A stretch of DNA of 64,000 nucleotides, from assembly GCF_022682495.2 (NCBI RefSeq), contig NC_071388.1, positions 11,809,171 through 11,873,170 on the forward strand, given 5' to 3'. The stretch's first letter is position 1; each line of letters begins with the position of its first letter. The notes beneath the pieces were generated by a model. It made no database searches and was not told the DNA's origin. It saw nothing but the letters and a program-made list of their open reading frames with translations. This DNA comes from Desmodus rotundus (Eukaryota; Chordata; Mammalia; Chiroptera; Phyllostomidae). The translations under genes were made by a program, and so were the position numbers. This document shows, piece by piece, positions 60,141 through 64,000 of the stretch.

Positions 60141-61736
60141 AGGATCAACGACCTTCATGAGTGCCTGAGCACTGGGCACGTATGAGAAATGTATGAACCT
60201 GCTGTGCTTGCTGGGTGTCTCCTTTGTATGGTCACAGCAGTTTTCAGTAACGAGGGCCGAGTTTTTCTAAGGGGATGTTATGGGTCAGGACTCTGTCGTG
60301 TGATCTGTAGAGGGCATGAGAGAGTTTGCTGGCACATATTTCATAGCTCTGCTCCTGGGCTCGCTGCCTGCCGCATGATGGAAAATGTTCTCCTGTTTTT
60401 ATAAAGTTACCAACTTTGCTACCTTTGGCTGATGTAAGGACTTCCATATGTAAAGTGCTATAGGTTCAGGAAGAAAAACATAGTTTACGACTGAAAACCT
60501 GACAAAATCAGATGCACAGAATTTGAATTAGAAATCTATTCATTGCCAGCTTGGTAGTCTCAGAAAGCTTTTAAAAATCATGTTGAGTTTTATGTGGAAC
60601 AGCCATAAACAAACAAAAAAATAATATTGCTAACATAATTTTGAAGAGAATATTCAATCCTAGAATATAATCGATACCCTATAATTGCAAATGCTTCTAT
60701 TGCCAAAAATATGCTATCATAACCTCTTTGGAGCATACCTTCCGATGTGCAAAAAAATTAAAGTTTTTGTTTTCAATTGATGTGATTTATTTCATAGAGT
60801 TTTGACAAGTTACGTACTGCCTGTGTTTCTCATCTAGTTGATGGATGCTTTAAAAACCAGGGTGGGGTAGCTTAATCCTGTATCTGGGTGCTGAGGGGGT
60901 AGGAAACAAAGTCAGAGTCCCAGATTGGGAGGCTATGAAGTGCGAGGCAGAATGTCAAGGTCCGCTACTTGGCAGGGAGGATGGAACTGGGTAAAGAAAA
61001 CCCTGGGTGAATAATGGATATTGAAAATTATTCAAAATGCATTAAACATGTAGCTTGGCCACACAGTTTTGTTGGAAACCTAATTTAGGATGCAATTAAA
61101 CAATGAGATCTTTTAACTGGAGGAAAATTAGCAAAAATACTTTCTAAATTAGACATCGCATGTCATTACTTACATAACAACGTAAGTGAGGACATGTCCT
61201 AAAGTAACCCCATTATTTCTGATTGGTGAAAAAGCAAAATCTAATAAAAAGAAAAAATCTGGAGATGAGAGTTACTTAGGATATGATGCAGCTGTGGAAG
61301 ATAAAATAAAGACAAACTCTCAGAAACCCTAAGATAAAACAACAGTTCAAAACTGCATAGAACTGTTTGGTAACTTTAAATAGCACGCATTAACATATCA
61401 GTGCCCCACATGAGTTTGTTTTATGTTACATATTCACTTCAACAGGGAACAACAATAAGACTTACGTATCATGTTGTTTTGCTATTGATGCTTTGATTAT
61501 CGCAGCCATGTAATACACCAAATATAAAGATTCCATGTTATTTTAAAAGGAATTTGGCGTGTAAGTCTTGCTTTGAAATTGTCAAAGTTAGGGAAAGCCT
61601 GCTACTCTCCAGTTAAAAAAATTGTACAATTACAATTTTTAATTGAAAAGAAGATATTTAATTGAAAAGAAGAGGAAATCAATTAAATCAATAGCCCAAT
61701 AAATTATAAGTAGATGAGGATGAGGTACATCCTTAT
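60141..61736. other. Unique AT-rich DNA with no recognised feature
   Basis: No gene or repeat family is recognised. There is a small direct repeat, TTTAATTGAAAAGAAGA, at about 61638-61672. Confidence 0.5.
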
Positions 61737-62697
61737 TGTTACAGAGCAGGTGGGGGGTGGTTCACGATATATTATTACAGAAAGGATCTCCCCTTTCTGT
61801 CTCTGGAAGTTCCTCCCCCCCAAACAAACACCTGCTAGGTTCGAAATGCCCGCCGCCAGAGGAAAGACGTCTCTCAATGCCAGAGACTGGTGAAAAGGAA
61901 AGGAATTGTTTATTTAAAAGTTACACAGACTTAGAGTAATGGCTTAATGTCTTCAATAAGATACTAAAGTCCTCTAGAATACCCACAGATGCACACAGTC
62001 CTTTCCTCTCCCTGTGCCCAGTCTGGGGTACCGTATCTCAGGAAAAGAAGTAGAAGTCCGTGATTCAGGCTCCTGGCACCATCAGCTGTGTGGCTGCTGC
62101 AATCTTCAGTTAATCCAAAGACATGTGGCACCTTCTCATGGCCCACCAGCAAGAGTCCTTTCTCCCCTTTTCTTCCCGGCAAAGTCTCTCCTGCTCCCTA
62201 AGCCGCGTGGCAAAAAGAAGCACTCCAAAACCTTGTGGTCCTCTTCCTTTCCCTCCATCAGAACCACGTGATCCTCCTCTCCTATGGCTGCTGTGCCTAG
62301 GTTTAAATCCCAGTGCCCATCTTCCTCTGCAGGCCCATTTCCGACTCCTCCTACAATCAGTTACACCTGCCAGCATCCCCGTATTCTTCCAGCTTTACTG
62401 GGCTGCCATAGTAAGTCCGGGCAGGTGTGGCCCCATGGCATGGAGCCAATCATCTCCAAGCTTTCACGCAGGCCCTGTAACCAGGGGGAGTTGCTTCTCA
62501 GTCCCATCTTGAGTGGAATTCGCTCCCATCCCCCTGGCTCAAAGCATGGGCACAGCTATTTAACATATCTATGAAACCAGTTAAAGGTTATAGATATGTT
62601 AAATGACTGAGAAAAGCTCTTGCTACCCAAAACAGCTCTGAATGGCCCTGTTCCATGTGTCCCATCCCCCTGGCTCAGGCTTGTGGGGGTGCGGACA
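61737..62697 (-). mobile_element. Probable solo LTR, bat ERV
   Basis: On the minus strand this 961-bp block starts TGTCCGCACC and ends ...CTGTAACA, good retroviral TG...CA termini. It has a TATA-like GATTTAAACC near 62310, an AATAAA signal near 61913 and a U5-like stretch of about 170 bases after it. The flanks ATCCTTAT (left) and ATCCTATA (right) are similar but not a clean duplication. No internal retroviral sequence adjoins it, so it is best read as a solo LTR. Open frames on either strand carry no known motif. It shares features with 49925-50997. Confidence 0.55.
62558..62604. repeat. Perfect 15-bp inverted repeat (hairpin)
   Basis: ATTTAACATATCTAT (62558-62572) and its exact reverse complement (62590-62604) are separated by 17 bases. 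It lies in the U3-like part of the LTR at 61737-62697. Confidence 0.95.
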
Positions 62698-64000
62698 TCC
62701 TATATATATTTTCTAATATTTCCTGGACACCTTGAGTTCTGGACCTCATTACAAATCCCTATTTGGGGCCCTCCTCTTGGCTGCACCCTGCTTCACTATG
62801 TTGACTGCTATGGAGTATTCAGTCTTTACCCAGAGCTAAAAATATAGAAGAAGATCAGCAAATATTTGCAAAATTTAAAAAAAATGAATGAAGAGTATAT
62901 GATTTCTGGGTGGCAGAATTATAAGTGCTGTATTGATGGAAAATTAATTCCTGCTGTTCCCTTGTCTTATGTTTCTATTCTTTCACTATGTCAGCAACAA
63001 AGAAACAATGAATATTGCCCTAAAATCAATGCTGCCAGATATGAAATCGTAAATGAAAGCACAAATCTGGAGGTGAGTTTGCATGGCAGTGCAGACAGAC
63101 GCAACTCTGCATTCTCTCTACCCCAGAGGAGGTGGAAGTAGCATTGGGTAGACAAGAGAGCTGAGAGAGAAAAGAGATAGGAACCAAATTTCATTTCCCT
63201 GCCCTGAAATAAACCCTGCAGCACGCATCCTTCCTGGTGTCTGAAGAATATTGGATAAAGGGTGAACCTTATCTTTTACCACTGCTCACACCCATTTTGG
63301 GACTATTCATATCCATAGCCTCATAGATGTATCCTACATCAGAAATTTTAAGACTCATGTACAATTCCTTCTTCTCTCTCCATAAGGTTCACTGGGGGTG
63401 GGGAATCTTCTTCCCCTCCTTTACGTGCTGAATTGAGAGAGGAGAGGGTTCCAAGATGGGCACAAAGTAAACAGAGGCAACAGTGAGGGGATCTCCAAGG
63501 CGGACTGAAAAGCCTTGTGTCCAGAGATGCAGGAGGAGAGCCAGGATGGGAGTCATAAGAGAGATTATGTTAGAGAAGACATAATTTTCCTGCTCATAAT
63601 TCTAAAGCATATTGGAAATTTCTGTACTCCCCAGGGGAGAAAAATAAGGGGTGAGTAAATATAGGCTTTTTCTAGCTCTGACTTCTCTTTCCCAAGGATT
63701 CAGGGTACCCAAATAATGTCTGCTGGTGAGGTTGGGAAGTAGGAATTTTCTGGGAGCATGAATCATCCTATTTTGGTTCTTTTTGTTTTAGCAATGCTCG
63801 GATAATATCTTCTTCCTCATTACAGAAAAACTGCAATTGCTGGCTCTGCATTTTGGGGAAAGTAAGTACTCTTCATGGAGTTGGATTTGGGAGCCCAATT
63901 TTGCCTAGAGAGTCACACTGATTTCTCCAATAAGACATCCATTAAAAAAGGTGAAATTCTAATATGCCATTTGTTTGACTCTTGTCTCAACCTCTGCACT
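62698..64000. other. Unique DNA with no recognised gene
   Basis: No gene is recognised. Open frames at 62866-63224 have no identifiable motif. Confidence 0.5.

Noticed and set aside
62014..62512. Frames of 85 to 129 codons on both strands
   Set aside because: They sit in the LTR-like block and have no retroviral or cellular protein motif.

Overview
The window looks like nuclear DNA from a bat, probably of the Yangochiroptera. It is AT-rich, with long stretches of unique sequence and no prokaryotic gene structure. It carries three SINEs of the bat Ves type (a tRNA-derived head that starts GCCCTGGC and has pol III A and B boxes), a bat-type hAT MITE, an internally deleted mariner, L1 tails of bat type, and the usual old mammalian repeats (MIR, L2, MER5A, MLT1, L1M, ERVL). 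Placement by Ves family is recognition from memory; no database was searched.

I found no convincing protein-coding gene, tRNA, rRNA, snRNA or CRISPR array. The longest open frames (168 to 191 codons) lie in long-terminal-repeat-like DNA or in anonymous sequence and are close to what chance gives in 64 kb on six frames. The window reads as a gene desert or the inside of one very large intron.

Layout. 1-4.8 kb: unique AT-rich DNA with three weak exon or ORF candidates. 4.8-9.4 kb: an L1 tail with a foreign insert, half of an MLT1 LTR, a patchy L2 tract, and a young L1 with a 5' inversion inside a perfect 16-bp target duplication. 9.7-16.6 kb: a TCTA microsatellite, MIRs, a Ves SINE and a deleted mariner. 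18.4-20.9 kb: a CpG-rich patch, a MIR, MER5A and Tigger-like fragments. 21.5-25.2 kb: an L1 tail split by a hAT MITE, an older L1 body, an ERVL pol remnant and an inverted L1M tail. 26.6-27.9 kb: an unidentified promoter- or LTR-like block and an L2 end. 31.2-33.3 kb: an L2 tract interrupted by the 3' LTR and polypurine tract of an endogenous retrovirus on the minus strand. 35-39.5 kb: L2 fragments and a Ves SINE on the minus strand. 41-47.5 kb: an old LTR, L2 and L1M. 49.9-51.6 kb: a GC-richer LTR-like element, then an MLT1. 54-55 kb: an MLT1 split by an L1M tail. 56-60 kb: a Ves SINE and a run of L1 pieces in both orientations. 61.7-62.7 kb: a probable solo LTR on the minus strand.

Nothing here works together as a pathway. 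The informative content is the history of insertions: nested elements, target duplications and internal deletions. I saw no evidence of a novel biological system. The best leads are two long LTR-like elements that may belong to one bat family, an unexplained insert inside an L1, and an isolated CpG-rich patch in AT-rich DNA.
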